A stretch of 64,000 bases of DNA from Stropharia rugosoannulata (GCA_028532985.1 JANCIK010000003.1:4040001-4104000), one strand, 5' to 3'; numbered from the stretch's first letter, positions 1-10,950 are shown. Notes: generated by a model not told the origin, from the sequence alone. Program-made: numbers and translations.

Positions 1-57
1 ATTGTAGTTTAATGTTGGTTTAATGACATTTTGTACATATGATGGAATTTGCCGAAA

Positions 58-608
58 TATTCCCACGACATGCCCGCCGCGCGCGACTCTCTGAAGGACT
101 GCCGCGCGCGACTCAAACCAAGTGGTCATTTTCAAATGCACCATTGTATGTCTCTTTATGAATAATAACAGTATATGTGTGGTACATACAGTATGAATAC
201 ACAGATTCTACCGTAATATGGGGAACTACATTTATGTTTTAGAAGGAAACTACTACTGAAATTTGACAGGAATATGTGCCTAAGTCCCCATGGATTGAAT
301 TGAAAGTATTTGAGCAAAAAGGAGAAGATATATAGCTTCGTTGTGTACTCAAATGCTGTCATTAATGAGTGATATTGGACGGCTTAGTGCAGTTGTAAGT
401 ACAAAAAAGCAGGAAAAACTCGCCTTGTATGCCTCTCAAGGGGATTGATAACCATAAACTCCAGTAATATTTACTATTAATACAATACAAATACCTACAT
501 ATACTTTATTTCTACTCTAAACACCCAGGATATAGTGAAACAAGCACTGTCCCGTCACTTTGAGTCGCGCGCGGCGGTGCCATCAATAAGTCGCGCGCCG
601 TGGGAATA
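58..608. mobile_element. Candidate non-coding MITE with GC-rich subterminal repeats
   Basis: The two ends are inverted copies of TATTCCCACG (about 58-67 and, reversed, 599-608). Just inside each end lies the word CCGCGCGCGACTC (direct copies near 76 and 107; inverted copy near 562-574, with a shorter one near 590). If the flanking TA is the target duplication, the terminal repeat proper is TTCCCACG. The interior is AT-rich and I see no credible coding sequence. This architecture fits a small non-autonomous DNA transposon, but the repeats are short and the boundaries are inferred from this one copy. Confidence 0.45.
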
Positions 609-1595
609 AATGTGCAGTTACCTTCCCATATGCCCACCCAGTAGCGCGCTCTGCCGCCACATCCACTGCTGGCGCCCATCAATTTATGCTGGGTAAAAAT
701 GGGATGAAATGTATTTTATCTTTCTCAGAAATACGTATTTCAGCTAGATTAACATAAGAAATTGCTTCGGGCTTGCCTGAAATAGGAAGCCCGATACCTT
801 TTCCACTAGTAAATGGCTGGTAAAAGGAATTATTATAAACATATTACACAACTTTTTACATTTTTCCCAACAAAGAACTGGCTACTGCCAGCAGTGATCC
901 AGCCCTCAAACCGTCTTGGATCTCCGCTCCGCTCTCCAACCAGTGCCTCGCCACCTATGGCAGTTCTCACTCAAGGGTCATCAATGTTCTGAGTAGCTTG
1001 ACAGTATCAGATATTCAAGGACAAGCACGACGGGCTTGCGGCAATGGCATGTCTTGGTTCCATGCTCGATGATCTGTGAGATGCGGCAGTGTATTTGTTC
1101 TTTTTCTTATTCATTGTATTACTAAGGTAAGGTATTGCAGACCGTAACATGATAGATGAGAAGATAGGACTTGCTTTGGCTGCATATTTCCTATGCTACT
1201 ATGCTACCTCGACATGGTGCATCGACGGAACGAATTGTGCACTCCTCCCCAACTCCTCCCAGGTTAAAAATAACAATGGCACAATCACGACTACTACCGT
1301 ACCAGCCGGCGTGGAGCCTCTGCAACCAAGAACCAGCACGTTTCCAGTACAAATAACTCTTCCCGGCTCATCTAGAGTTTGCGCGGAGTATCCACGCAAA
1401 CTGCAAGTCAACATTCTGCTCGAAAACAGCGTCTCTCACGTTGAAGGAGGGCAACCTTCTGGCAACCTCTGGACGCTGATTCAGCGTACAACTTATGGTG
1501 CGTAGTATGAAGTGCGGATCCCCTGATACGGCTCGTAAATAAGTTTTACTTTTAACGTACAAAAGTACAAAAAAAAAAACCCAAAAAGAAGTATG
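609..1595. other. Intergenic DNA, no supported gene
   Basis: Short open frames occur around 1149-1661 on both strands, but none carries a recognisable domain or a convincing splice pattern. The poly-A run at about 1569-1579 is the Pol III oligo-T terminator of the neighbouring minus-strand tRNA. Confidence 0.6.
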
Positions 1596-1667
1596 TAGCA
1601 GCAACTTGTTTCGATCAAGTGACCTCAGGGTTATGAGCCCTGCGCGCTTCCACTGCGCCATGCTGCT
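1596..1667 (-). tRNA. Initiator tRNA-Met (CAT)
   Basis: The minus strand folds into a complete 72-nt cloverleaf without an intron: 7-bp acceptor AGCAGCA/TGCTGCT with discriminator A, 4-bp D stem GCGC/GCGC, anticodon stem CAGGG/CCCTG around the loop CTCATAA (anticodon CAT), and T stem ACTTG/CAAGT around ATCGAAA. Three features mark it as the initiator rather than the elongator: an A1:T72 first pair, three consecutive G:C pairs at the foot of the anticodon stem, and A at the first T-loop position (GATCGAAAC instead of GTTCGAATC). An oligo-T tract follows on the transcribed strand at about 1579-1569. Confidence 0.95.
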
Positions 1668-2338
1668 AATACGTAGCTTGTTACAATTGACATTCCCTAT
1701 TTGAGGTGAAGTTCGGATACTTCAACCCACTGCCGCTGCAAGCCAACAGCAATTGAACTGCGAGAAACCGCTTTGCTTCATTTTTTTCCGTCCACTCCAG
1801 TCTAAGCGTAACACGTGCATATTTGTATTAAATACTGAATACCGTGAGCGATGACTGCCTCAGAGCTCGTTCAGGGTAGAGCAGTGCATTCGTTACCGTG
1901 TCCCCTACAACGAGCTCGCCTGGCATCCACATCCGGATCCTCGTTCAAGTCCGTGCAATTCTCGAGTGCAAATGTTCGATGTTTGACGTCCAACTTTCAA
2001 CATCCAACTCTCAACTTTTGTTGAACTAAGTGGCGATGTGTGTATGGTCTACGTCGCCCCAAAATACACAGTCAGCGCGAGTGTTGCTATTCAGAGTGCA
2101 GAATTGCGGTTACTGGTCAAGGTTTTGGGGCAATTTTGGCCCTTCATTGCGGGGCCGTGTACCACGTAGCACAATACTCGCACTCACAGCAAGGTACACA
2201 GCGCAAGCCATCGTTTCTTCTATTTCCTTAGCTGATATTCGCTTTTGAAGTTGTCCATCTGAGACCTTACTATGCCCTGCATGTCCTCCCCATCCAATTC
2301 AAATCCCACTCACCCCATGCAAATACCACCGCCGCGAC
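1668..2338. other. Intergenic DNA, no supported gene
   Basis: No open frame with domain or splice support was seen between the tRNA and the 3' end of the next minus-strand gene. Confidence 0.6.
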
Positions 2339-3547
2339 CTACTCCTTCGCCCCCTCGCCATTTTTCCTGCCAGCATTCTCGTCCGCGGCCTTCTTAGCGA
2401 GAGCCGCCAGGTCCTGCAGCTCTTGCATTAATTTCTGTAAACAAGTCAAGTCAGTCCTCTAGCCGTTCAGTACAACCACGTATACCCCGAGTGCAATGCG
2501 TCCTCCGCTCCATCCCATAACCACCCACCCAACCACAGAGGTCCGGTTTCACTCCCGCATATATACACCCCACTTGACTCGGATTCAAGTGCCAGACTCA
2601 CCGTATCGGTCAGGTCAAGCCCCGCGGTCTGGAAAGCCTGGGCGAGGTCACGCATGGCGTCGCGCACGTCCTTGTTCAGCAGCATCTTCGCCATGCTGCG
2701 AAAGTCCGTGAAGGACCCAGAGAGCGTTGTCCCAGGACCTGGGTGTGGGGACGGCAAGGGGGAGGGGGCATGGAGATGAGTGCAAAAGGATGGGGATGAG
2801 AACAAGGGGGGGATGTGAAGAGGGATGGGTACGGGGCCGCGATGAGGTATGGAGAGGCGGGTCGGCAAGGAGTCAACATAACGTAGGTTGGCCAAAGCGT
2901 TGGTTGACGATAGGTGGGATATTTGGTTAGTTGAGCAGAGAGGCGAGCAAATGAAGGCGTTCAGACAGGAAGAGAGAAGCGGATGAGTTGATATGGGGAT
3001 TAACGAGGTAATCCGATGGTTATGGATTGAGTGGCCAGAGCGGGTGAGCAAGCAGCATGAGAGTCGGCGGGAGCGCGGGGAGACGGAAGTCACGAAAAGA
3101 GAGCCCCACAGGAACAAAGTACACCAAAATTCGAGATGGAGTGAGCGAAAGGATCAAAAGAATGAATGAAATATAGCAACAAAGAGTAAGCACAACTGCA
3201 GCAACATGACCAAAAAGGCGAAAGGACGCACTGCTCTCCTCCAGCACGGCCGCAAAGCGCGCCATCGCAGCGAGCGCTTCGGGTTTGTCTTTGAGCGTCT
3301 GGAACACCGTCGAGGTGCGTAGCGCGTTAATGACTTCTGGCGAGAACTGCCACGGCGGGGGCGGCGAGGCGTGCCGGGTGGGCGAGGTGTGAAGTTGCCG
3401 GGACGGCGGGCTGGGGCAGTGGGAGGACCCGAGTTTCCGGGAGGGCGCCGTGGTGTGTAGAAGGGCGGAATGAGAGCTGAACGGGCGGGCGGGCGCAAGG
3501 TAGGCCCTGGCAGGGGTCAGACGGGGTAGGCGGGCAGAACGCATCAT
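2339..3547 (-). CDS. Small predicted mitochondrial protein, unknown function (3 exons)
   Basis: The model joins exons 3547-3232, 2738-2602 and 2434-2339 on the minus strand into 182 residues; both introns are GT-AG and the frame is exact. The N-terminus (starting MMRSARLPRLTPAR) is rich in Arg, Ser and Ala and lacks acidic residues over about 60 positions, as expected for a mitochondrial targeting peptide. After it come two amphipathic helical stretches: one near residues 70-105 (PEVINALRTSTVFQTLKDKP) and one near 115-150 containing DVRDAMRDLAQAF. The tail is lysine-rich. I do not recognise the family. The first intron is long for this genome (about 490 nt), which leaves some doubt about the middle exon. 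Confidence 0.7.
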
Positions 3548-4139
3548 CGTGGTAGGTGGAACAAACAGATTCTCACGGGCGGCGCGACTGCCATACTAAT
3601 AGCGTTGTGCACAAGCCGGCCCGCATCCGCATCCGGGCTTTTGAGATGGGTGCTTAGAGTAGTGCTGATAAATATTTGAATGCTTACCATTGTTATACTT
3701 GCCATTGTTATCACTCAATTATCACTCCCTTCTGCACCACTAAAATTAAAATGAGTCATATATAAAATGTACCCAATATTTCTAGCTAGCATAAGTATGT
3801 TCAGCCACCAGATAACTAACCCAAAATGAACCATTTATTAATGGAAATAAGCTGAGATCACTTTGAAACCCATCTTCTTTGCTTCTGCTGTGGTAAGTGT
3901 AAGTAGCCAGGGAATAGAAGACAAAGAGAAGACGTGCAGGGGGCAACCTACTTTAATTACATAGACCAACTGGCCACGGAATCACGGCGGAGCGCTGTAT
4001 GCCCGCGGCCGCCTTTCATGTGGGCTTCTTCATCTGCATAAATATCGCAAAGTTACGCAAAAGTATCGACAGGAGCAGTATGCAGTTCAAGTTCGACGGC
4101 AAGTACCAGCTTGGCCCGGCACATTCGGCTTATACTATT
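3548..4139. other. Intergenic DNA upstream of the mitochondrial protein gene
   Basis: It contains the 5' region of the minus-strand gene and AT-rich sequence at about 3660-3830. No gene seen. Confidence 0.5.
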
Positions 4140-4660
4140 ACCAGGTCACAGGCGCATCATACATTAGGCGCCCGCGCCCGTGCACGCACGCGTAAGCCTC
4201 ACTGTAGACCCCACTGCCGGCGAATGACGACTCGGAATCGCATCTTCAAAAAATAATACGGACAGCACCTCTCGAATGAATCCTAATGCATCATTGTTCA
4301 AAACCATACCGTACAAACCCATACCTTCCTCCCTCGGGCCCTCCCTGCCCACCTGTCTGCCTGCGGGACCTGCAGCTCACGAGCCGAACAGGATCCAACC
4401 TGCAGCTATCCGTACAATTAATTCATCTCGGAGCTAAAACAAGGTAATGTACCACCCTATAACCGACTTCAAACTACTACTCAATACCCAATGGGGGCAT
4501 CCGATCGCGGTAGCAGTGATCAATGGGCGCCTCCCTTCTCGGCTCGCCACTCGATCAAGTTTCGACGCGGGGGCAATTGTCCCCCGCCCCTCCGAATACA
4601 CCGTCTACTATACAACGACCGTACTGATCTTTGATCCCTGAAGAAGCGCGCCGTCCAAGC
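4140..4660 (+). repeat. Dispersed GC-rich repeat, copy A
   Basis: This stretch matches the reverse complement of about 10438-10950 over most of its length. Shared landmarks in order are ATTAGGCGCCCGCGCCCGT (4163-4181), CGTAAGCCTCACTG, a CCTGCAGCTATCCG block near 4400, a block with ACCGAC and ATACCCAATGGGGGCAT near 4460-4500, GGGCGCCTCCCT with CGGCTCG near 4525, and CCCTGAAGAAG with GTCCAAGC near 4636-4660. No long frame is conserved between the copies, so this is a non-coding repeat rather than duplicated genes. Confidence 0.75.
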
Positions 4661-4900
4661 ACCATGTACATACATGCAATTGACGTACCTTGTCCCGGCC
4701 CCTCCATGTTCGATTGTCACATTACTAAGTAGCCTATAGACCCACCCCCGGTGACCCCGTGCGTCATCATGCATCAAACCTTGACTTTACTTCAAACCTA
4801 ACTTTACCACACACCGTTGCAATTACAGGTTGTGTGCTAAGTACGTACGTACATAAGCTGAACTATATGGTTGTACTTTCGCGCTTGTATCATAATTAAG
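4661..4900. other. Intergenic DNA next to repeat copy A
   Basis: No gene or clear repeat boundary was seen between the end of repeat copy A and the following tandem-repeat tract. Confidence 0.4.
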
Positions 4901-4924
4901 TCCCTCAGCTCACCCCAAATTAAT

Positions 4925-5155
4925 ACGGTATACTGGGTGCCCCACTGTCCCCCGATACTGATACTTGTACCCTACTGTCCTTCAATACTTGTATCCCACT
5001 GTCCCGACTCCCCAGATACTTAGAGTATACTACCCCACCAGCCCAAAATACCTCAAATACCCAAAATACCTCAAATACCTCAAATACCCCACATATCCCA
5101 CTGTCCCGGCTCCCCAAATACTTACCCCACATTCATATCCCACATATCCTACTAC
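4925..5155. repeat. Degenerate tandem repeat tract (ATACCTCAA / ATATCCCACTGTCCC units)
   Basis: A 9-10 bp unit close to TACCTCAAA recurs at 5046-5095, flanked on both sides by longer CCCACTGTCCC-containing units (4938, 4972, 4996, 5097). Apparent open frames here (rich in Tyr and Pro, or in Gly, Tyr and Leu) are translations of the repeat. The sequence after it (to about 5260) resembles the segment near 10230-10270. Confidence 0.6.
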
Positions 5156-5259
5156 ACATGTATGCCTAGGCGTGGCGGTGGGCGTCTCGAGCGAAGCGGT
5201 GTCCACCAGGGTCCAGCCTACCTCCAGAGTCCAGCCTGGCCGACGGATAAGTATAACTC

Positions 5260-6850
5260 GCGGGTAAGTATACATTACTGCCAAATGCATCCACTCAGCC
5301 GCATCGCAGATTCACAGCGATCAACTGATGGGACTCCAGATACAATTTATACAATAACACACAAGGCTACATTACATTACCTACAACCATATAATTACCT
5401 CCGAGTCTTTTATACTACCCTGTACTTCCACTCTACGTGAAATGAGCATTTGTGGTGTGTATGTACTATATTGCACGGTATGTACTATTTACACAACTTC
5501 ACCAACGCCCACTTGTATGTATGTATAATACAACAAAACGTCAATAGTGTACCGAACTGTACTGTAGTAGTGTAGCATACCCGACTACAAAAACGTACTC
5601 TGCGAGAATCAAGAAAAGAAAAAACACACTTGGGATGATGTATCAATCAATCGTATACTACGGCTACAGCTACAGCTACAGAGATCAGAGTTCTAGTTGA
5701 TATACTACGAAACAAGACGGGAAACAGATGGAACGGGAAAAATGGAATGCAATCGGGAGCGGAGTTGGGAAGGTGCGGAATTGCAAAAGTGCGGTAAAGG
5801 GGAGAGGCGGTACCCGCGAGCGAAGCAGTGGCTTGCTTGTGTGGGAGCCAGACGAGACGAGACGGGATGGGACGAGGCAAGATGGGACGAAACGAGACAA
5901 GACGGAGCGCAAGAAGGGAAGAGGAATGGTCGTGCGAGCTCCGAAAAGCCGATTTTTGCAAAGGTGACGATCGAGGAGGGAGGGTGCGCGGAAGTGAAGA
6001 AAAGGCACAGGAAATTCGATAGATGTCATGAGATGCCAAGGTAAAGATGCGAAGTCCATAAGTAAGTATGAAGGTAAGAACATATGCAGGGCGTGAAGGG
6101 CGTTGGACTAGGCGTGAACTTGACGTAGATAGCGTGCAATGTGTGAAAGGCGTGGGCTAGAAGAGGTGTATGATGAAGCAGGCGTGGGCAGGAGGAGGCG
6201 TGGAAAAGGCGCGGCGAAGGGGAGAAGGCGTGAAGCTACATAGGCACGGCGCGTCAAATAAGCGAAGAGTATAGTGTGGTGTGTTCTGCGCGTGGAGCAG
6301 GGCAGGGCAGTAAGCTGTAAGTTCAGAATGTTGCGTCGTATCATCTCTTCTTCTTCTTGTCGTCTCGGCCAGCAGAACCGCGCGAAGAGCATGTCAGACT
6401 TGCACGTGGGTCGCGGGCGGGCGAATGATGGTACGGTAGAGTAAGGCGAATGATGGATGAGTACCTCCGCGCCAGGCGGGGTACAACAATGACAATGAGA
6501 TAACCCTGGCCTCCCTGGCGCGGTGGTGCACGACCGGAGATGCATGCAGTCGAGCGAGATGTATGCGGTCAAGGGAGACGTATGTGGGTGAGGACCGAGG
6601 CAGGGTAGCCCGTAGACCGCGGTGATTGGCGCGTCCCGGGGTACGCAGAATACGCGCGGCGGGCCCAGTCTAGGCGCGACGTGCGGGAAGCTGGGAAGAT
6701 ACTAGGTTGGTGCCCGTTGGGGAAAGAGGAGGTGCGGGGGTGAAAGAGGAAGAGAAAAAGCGGAGCGGCTTCAGAGGAAGGAGCCGAGGGGGTCTTAGGG
6801 ATGCGGCAGGGCGCAGATGATGGAGGAGGCGGGAAAGACGGAAGACGCAC
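5260..6850. other. Low-complexity intergenic region
   Basis: It has purine-rich runs with repeated GACGAGACGGGATGGGACGA-like words (5845-5905) and repeated GGCGTGG words (6090-6240). Several frames stay open for 100-150 codons on either strand, but they are Ser/Pro/Arg-rich, mirror each other and show no domain. It may include the 3' UTR of the phosphatase gene. I call no gene here. Confidence 0.5.
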
Positions 6851-8275
6851 TCAAGCAGCAGTGCTCACCCCGACGCTCTGCATCTGCACGCCAAGCCCCA
6901 CTCCCGTGCCCTTTCTCATCACCCGACTCTCTTCCCTCCCCTCGGGCCAAAACCCACCCACAAACTCGACCTGCGCGCCCGTCTCAGGGCTACACGGGTA
7001 TCTCACACACTTCGCCACGCCCCTCCACTCACGCTCAATCACCTCCAGTGCCTCCCGCCCATCGCGTACCGCGCCACACTCAACCAGCCAGCAGCCCACC
7101 ACCATCCCAGTGCGCCCGATCCCTCCACGGCAGTGCACTGCTACTACCTTGCCTGGCGCATTGGATTCTGCCTCGTCGCCGTCCACACCTATACACCCCC
7201 TCAGATATTTCATAACCGCGTACATCTCCGCTTCACTGGGCACACACCGATCGCGGATCGGGAAGCGCGCATAGGACACGGTGCGCGGGTCGATGCCGAG
7301 CCGCGCGCAGCAGGGCGGAAGGAGGGAAGAGTATGGCGCGAGCTCGCCTGGTTCGGTTAGGTCGACGAAGGCACGCACGCCAGCGCGGAGTAGGGCGTCA
7401 AGTTTCGGAGCGTACGTAGCCGAGGTAAGTGCCAGGGCGGTGTTGGGGGCGGGGCAGGTTGGGTTGGGAGCGTACGTGGCTGAAGTGAGTGAGAAGGCGG
7501 GGTTCGGTGTGCAGGTCTCCAACGTGTGTGCGTGGGCGGGTGCTTGGACGCATGTTCTAGAAGCGGATGTCGGTGCTCGGGTGCGGGATTGAGAGGCGCG
7601 TGCTCGGGCACAAGTCTCGTAAGTAGGTGCTTCGCAGATGGGCACATATCCCGCATAAGGCGGGGCCCAGGGGTACTCGCACGCGAGCAGGCGGGGCGTT
7701 GCCCAGTACGAGTTTGGGATTGGGCGCGGTTTGTGGACTGGTTTGGGGAGAGTGGGCGTGGAAGGGAGAGGCAGGGGGATATGGGTGCTCGCAGGCGCCG
7801 CAGCAGTCGAGAGAGAGGCGCCCTCTGCGCCCTCGGAGGCCGAGGCGGAGAGCAGTGGAGCAGGGGTTGGCAAGGCCGAGGCGGGCAGGACAGAGACGGC
7901 CGAGGCTGATGCGGGGGTGGCAGGGAAAGGGGCGGAGCCGGAGACAGGGCCGGGGCCCGAGTCGGGGTAGAGAGACGCAAGCTTGCGCTTAGCTTGCAGA
8001 AGCGCAGCGTCGCGCTTCATCGTGGTGGTGGTGCTCGTACTGCTCGAGCTCGTGTTCATGTTTTTGCTAGTGGCAGTTACTGCAGCACTCGCAGGACGCG
8101 TCTTGTACCCATACCCGTACCGGCGGTACACGCTCACCATCTCGTACACGTTCACCATCTCATAAACACCCAGCACAACGCCAAGGAGGGCCAGGAGGAG
8201 GCGCACGAGCGGCTGCAGAAGCGGATGCGCGAGGAGGGCGGCGGCAGCGTTGGGGAGTGTGTTTGGGAGCGCCAT
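6851..8275 (-). CDS. CX5R tyrosine / dual-specificity-like phosphatase with N-terminal membrane segment
   Basis: This intronless frame of 474 residues starts at the ATG at 8275, which has a strong Kozak context (ACCATGG) and opens directly into a hydrophobic helix (about residues 10-45). The frame stays open upstream to 8506, but that extension looks like a 5' leader. Residues 381-390 read HCRGGIGRTG, the cysteine phosphatase signature, with Cys382 as nucleophile and Arg388 in the P-loop. FPIRD upstream supplies a plausible general-acid Asp. The fold starts near residue 195 at SYWATPRLLACEYP but is then split by about 70 Ala/Thr/Pro residues, including an imperfect duplication of TSATYAPNP, before KLDALLRAGVRAFVDLTEP. 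Substrate cannot be predicted. A GTGAGC near the stop could be a donor, so an extra 3' exon is possible. Confidence 0.72.
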   Translation of the reverse strand: MALPNTLPNAAAALLAHPLLQPLVRLLLALLGVVLGVYEMVNVYEMVSVYRRYGYGYKTRPASAAVTATSKNMNTSSSSTSTTTTMKRDAALLQAKRKLASLYPDSGPGPVSGSAPFPATPASASAVSVLPASALPTPAPLLSASASEGAEGASLSTAAAPASTHIPLPLPSTPTLPKPVHKPRPIPNSYWATPRLLACEYPWAPPYAGYVPICEAPTYETCARARASQSRTRAPTSASRTCVQAPAHAHTLETCTPNPAFSLTSATYAPNPTCPAPNTALALTSATYAPKLDALLRAGVRAFVDLTEPGELAPYSSLLPPCCARLGIDPRTVSYARFPIRDRCVPSEAEMYAVMKYLRGCIGVDGDEAESNAPGKVVAVHCRGGIGRTGMVVGCWLVECGAVRDGREALEVIEREWRGVAKCVRYPCSPETGAQVEFVGGFWPEGREESRVMRKGTGVGLGVQMQSVGVSTAA

Positions 8276-9315
8276 GGTTGCTTCGGTTTTCTTGTTCTGT
8301 TGTTTCTGATATGGTGGATTTGGGCGACGCTGGGACGCCGTTCGGTTGGGTAAGGTGGACAGGGTGGGCGAGTTGAGTCGCAGTATGGGTAAGTGGATGA
8401 GATGTCTGACTTCTGGGTTTGCTAGCTTATGTCTGGGAGGCAGTCCGTGTCGTGTCCCGTGTCTTAAGCAGACGAAAGGCTGAGTAGGGCGCGTGTCTGG
8501 GTGCAAGCAACAGCCGGATACTTATACTTACCTCCACCTGTCCAGCCACAGCCCACAGCGCAAGTGTCGGATCAAAGCCAATTCAATTCAAGGTGTGACA
8601 AAAGAACAAGACCAAGGCCGCGTTCGTTGGAAGACCGAATTAGAGCTGCCAGGTCTGTGTATCTAGAAACGAGGCAACCAGGCAGGTCAAGGTCACGGTC
8701 GGAGGCAAGACCGAACAGGAACACGGGCATATCGCGTGTCCATCAAATTTCACAAAAACGCCTCTCCGGCCGCGAGGCGAATAACGCGCTTGTGGGAAAG
8801 TTGGGGATATATCGGGAGGGGCTGTTCTGACGTCTGGTCCAGGCTCGCTGAATTATGAATAGACGACTGTCAAGGCTCTGTCAAGTCAATGTCATTTGGC
8901 CTTGATTGCGCTGTCCTTGCAAGTGATCCTTGGGGTGCTAAATTATGTAACGGATATTCCTCGGGACTCCAAGCTCTAGGACTCTCGCTCGGGATTCGGA
9001 CTGGTCCGGCCTGGACGGTGGACACCGCACTGCTGTGCGATCGTCTAAAATATTATAGTATGTAGTCAATGTTCGATTATATACATAGTACAACTGTTCA
9101 ACGTTCAATAGCAACGTTCGATGTCCAGGCAAACTCGACTGAGACTCCATTATCCAGGCAGACAAACGTGCCATCCCTCTGGAGTCTGGCCATCCTCGGG
9201 CCATCACTCTATAGTAACCTCTTGAGATCTTAACATTCAACATTTAATAACATTTAATGCCCACACACATACTTGACGAGATCATAACATTCATATAATA
9301 CAATGAAATACTGTA
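8276..9315. other. Intergenic region upstream of the phosphatase gene
   Basis: It holds the 5' leader of the phosphatase gene (to about 8506) and then repeat-like sequence with several GTTCGAT, CAACGTTC and TCCAGGC words (9060-9240). No gene supported. Confidence 0.5.
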
Positions 9316-9708
9316 CAGTCGAACCTGCCATAGTCAAAATAAAATAAAAATAAAAATCATCATATAGTGATATATCTGATAATTTTAGTGATTATACACA
9401 TTTCTCGAGGTAGTTTGGGCGCCATTTCGCGAGGTAAATGAGTCACGTGAGACATTTACATTTTCTTATGGGCAACGGCATCGAAGATCCGTTAACAATA
9501 ATCAACCTTTATATGTGGCTCATAGCGTATGGTAGTGTCCTCAATGTATATAAGACATTATTATGCTAAAATCTACACTTTATGTACAGTAAATGTGAAG
9601 GCAAAAATACGGTCTATTTTTAGCCCATTTTTGGTATCCCTGATACCCTGTAAAATCCCATACCTGGACGCGTCCACCGACAGGTGTGGGCTTTGACAGG
9701 TTCGACTG
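9316..9708. mobile_element. TA-flanked MITE (Tc1/mariner-pogo-like ends)
   Basis: The left end CAGTCGAACCTGCCA (9316-9330) is matched by the inverted right end CAGGTTCGACTG (9697-9708); 12 bp are perfect, with more matches after one mismatch. Both ends abut TA (9314-9315 and 9709-9710), the target duplication expected of Tc1/mariner and pogo/Fot elements. The 393-bp body is AT-rich and non-coding, so it would have needed a transposase from elsewhere. Confidence 0.8.
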
Positions 9709-9937
9709 TAATAATTAATTTAACACCGGGGATGAGATATGTCCCGACTCCCGATAGTCACAAAATCCCGTTTCGCGATATCTCCGACTCTCAGCTTAGC
9801 GCGGGTGCTACGCACGTACAACGAGGCCTGCCCACAGCCACTCGTGTGCATTGCATTTGCCAGCTTTATGTACATAGCTACTTTACAGTTGCTAGCTATT
9901 ATAGCCTGCATGCCAGTGCAGGTTGCAGGTTGCACAC

Positions 9938-9997
9938 CTAATACTCGCATTAGCAGTCCATCTCGGGCTAATATTCGCATTAGCAGTCCATCTCGGG
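9938..9997. repeat. Two-copy 30-bp tandem repeat
   Basis: Positions 9938-9967 and 9968-9997 are copies of a 30-bp unit (CTAATACTCGCATTAGCAGT plus CCATCTCGGG) differing at one base. The next bases (GCTAATC) look like the start of a third copy. Confidence 0.85.
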
Positions 9998-10039
9998 GCT
10001 AATCAATGTAGCATAGCACCCCAATAACATATTGGTGCT

Positions 10040-10330
10040 ATGTAGATAGATACCCACGGCCACCCAATGGGGGCATTGGGCGTCTCCCTGCTCGGCTCCT
10101 CCAGGCTCTGATACACCTGACACCGCGTCCACGCCACTGCAGTGCAAATTAATGGTATGTTATATCCTTGTTACCATGAATACTTATCCCAAATACCCCA
10201 GTGTAAGTACTACTGGATGGTTAAGTGTGGCGGCAGGCATCTCGAGCTAGAGGCCACCCGTCAGGCAGACAGACAGACAGGCCTGCGGCCATGTACAATA
10301 CAGTACAGGCAATGGAAGACTCCAGGCGGA
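10040..10330. repeat. Partial third copy of the GC-rich dispersed repeat
   Basis: The words ACCCAATGGGGGCATTGGGC and TCCCTGCTCGGCTC at 10065-10105 repeat the core of copies A and B in copy A orientation. The rest, with a CAGACAGACAGACAGG run near 10264, does not align clearly. Confidence 0.5.
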
Positions 10331-10437
10331 TCATGGATATCCTCTTGAGATGATCTTGACTTTTGACTTGAAGGGAAGGTGCCGGAGTATTACTATTACT
10401 ATCACTGTATGTATTGCTACAAGTACGTACTTCAATT

Positions 10438-10950
10438 GGCGCTTGGACACTTCTTCAGGGATCAGCACAGTGGTCGGACTCGGGGGGCCGGGTGAGGTGA
10501 GAAGGAGGGGCAGGTGAGGTAAGGAGGAGGGGCGGGTGAGAAGGAAGACAAGTGTCGGGGTATAAGTGCCTCCGCGTCGAACCTTGATCGAGCCGAGCAG
10601 GGAGGCGCCCATCCGGATCACTGCTGTGATGCCCCCATTGGGTATCGAGCAATAGTCGGTTATTGGAGTGGTACATTGGCTCCGAAATGAATTAATTAAT
10701 GCGGATAGCTGCAGGCTGGAGCCACTCAGACTCGCGCGGTGCAGGCACGCAGGCAGGCGGGCAGAGAGGAGAAGGAGGAAGGTAGTATGGGTTGGACTCG
10801 AGAGGTGTTGTGCACATTCTTCTCTGGATGACGTGCCTCCGAGTCGTGATTAATTGATTCGTCACTGCAGTGGGGTCTATTCTGCAGTGAGGCTTACGCG
10901 TACGCGTGTGTGGTAAACGGGCGCGGGCGCCTAATTTGTGATGCACGTGC
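10438..10950 (-). repeat. Dispersed GC-rich repeat, copy B (inverted relative to copy A)
   Basis: Read on the minus strand, this segment follows copy A block for block, from ATTAGGCGCCCGCGCCCGT (10936-10917) to CCCTGAAGAAG (about 10460-10450). It carries its own GGGTGAGGTGAGAAGGAGGG-type expansion at 10485-10550. Copies A and B thus form a diverged inverted pair whose inner edges lie about 5.8 kb apart, enclosing the phosphatase gene and the MITE. Confidence 0.75.

Noticed and set aside
2467..3117. 216-codon minus-strand frame
   Set aside because: It is intron 1 read through into exon 2 of the small mitochondrial protein gene; only its middle part (after PGTTLSGS) is exon.
5647..6572. Several frames of 115-154 codons on both strands
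   Set aside because: Low-complexity purine/pyrimidine-skewed DNA keeps all frames open. The translations are Ser/Pro/Arg-rich mirrors of each other without domains.
7357..7980. 207-codon minus-strand frame and plus-strand frames of 121-127 codons
   Set aside because: These are shadows of the GC-rich low-complexity part of the phosphatase gene.
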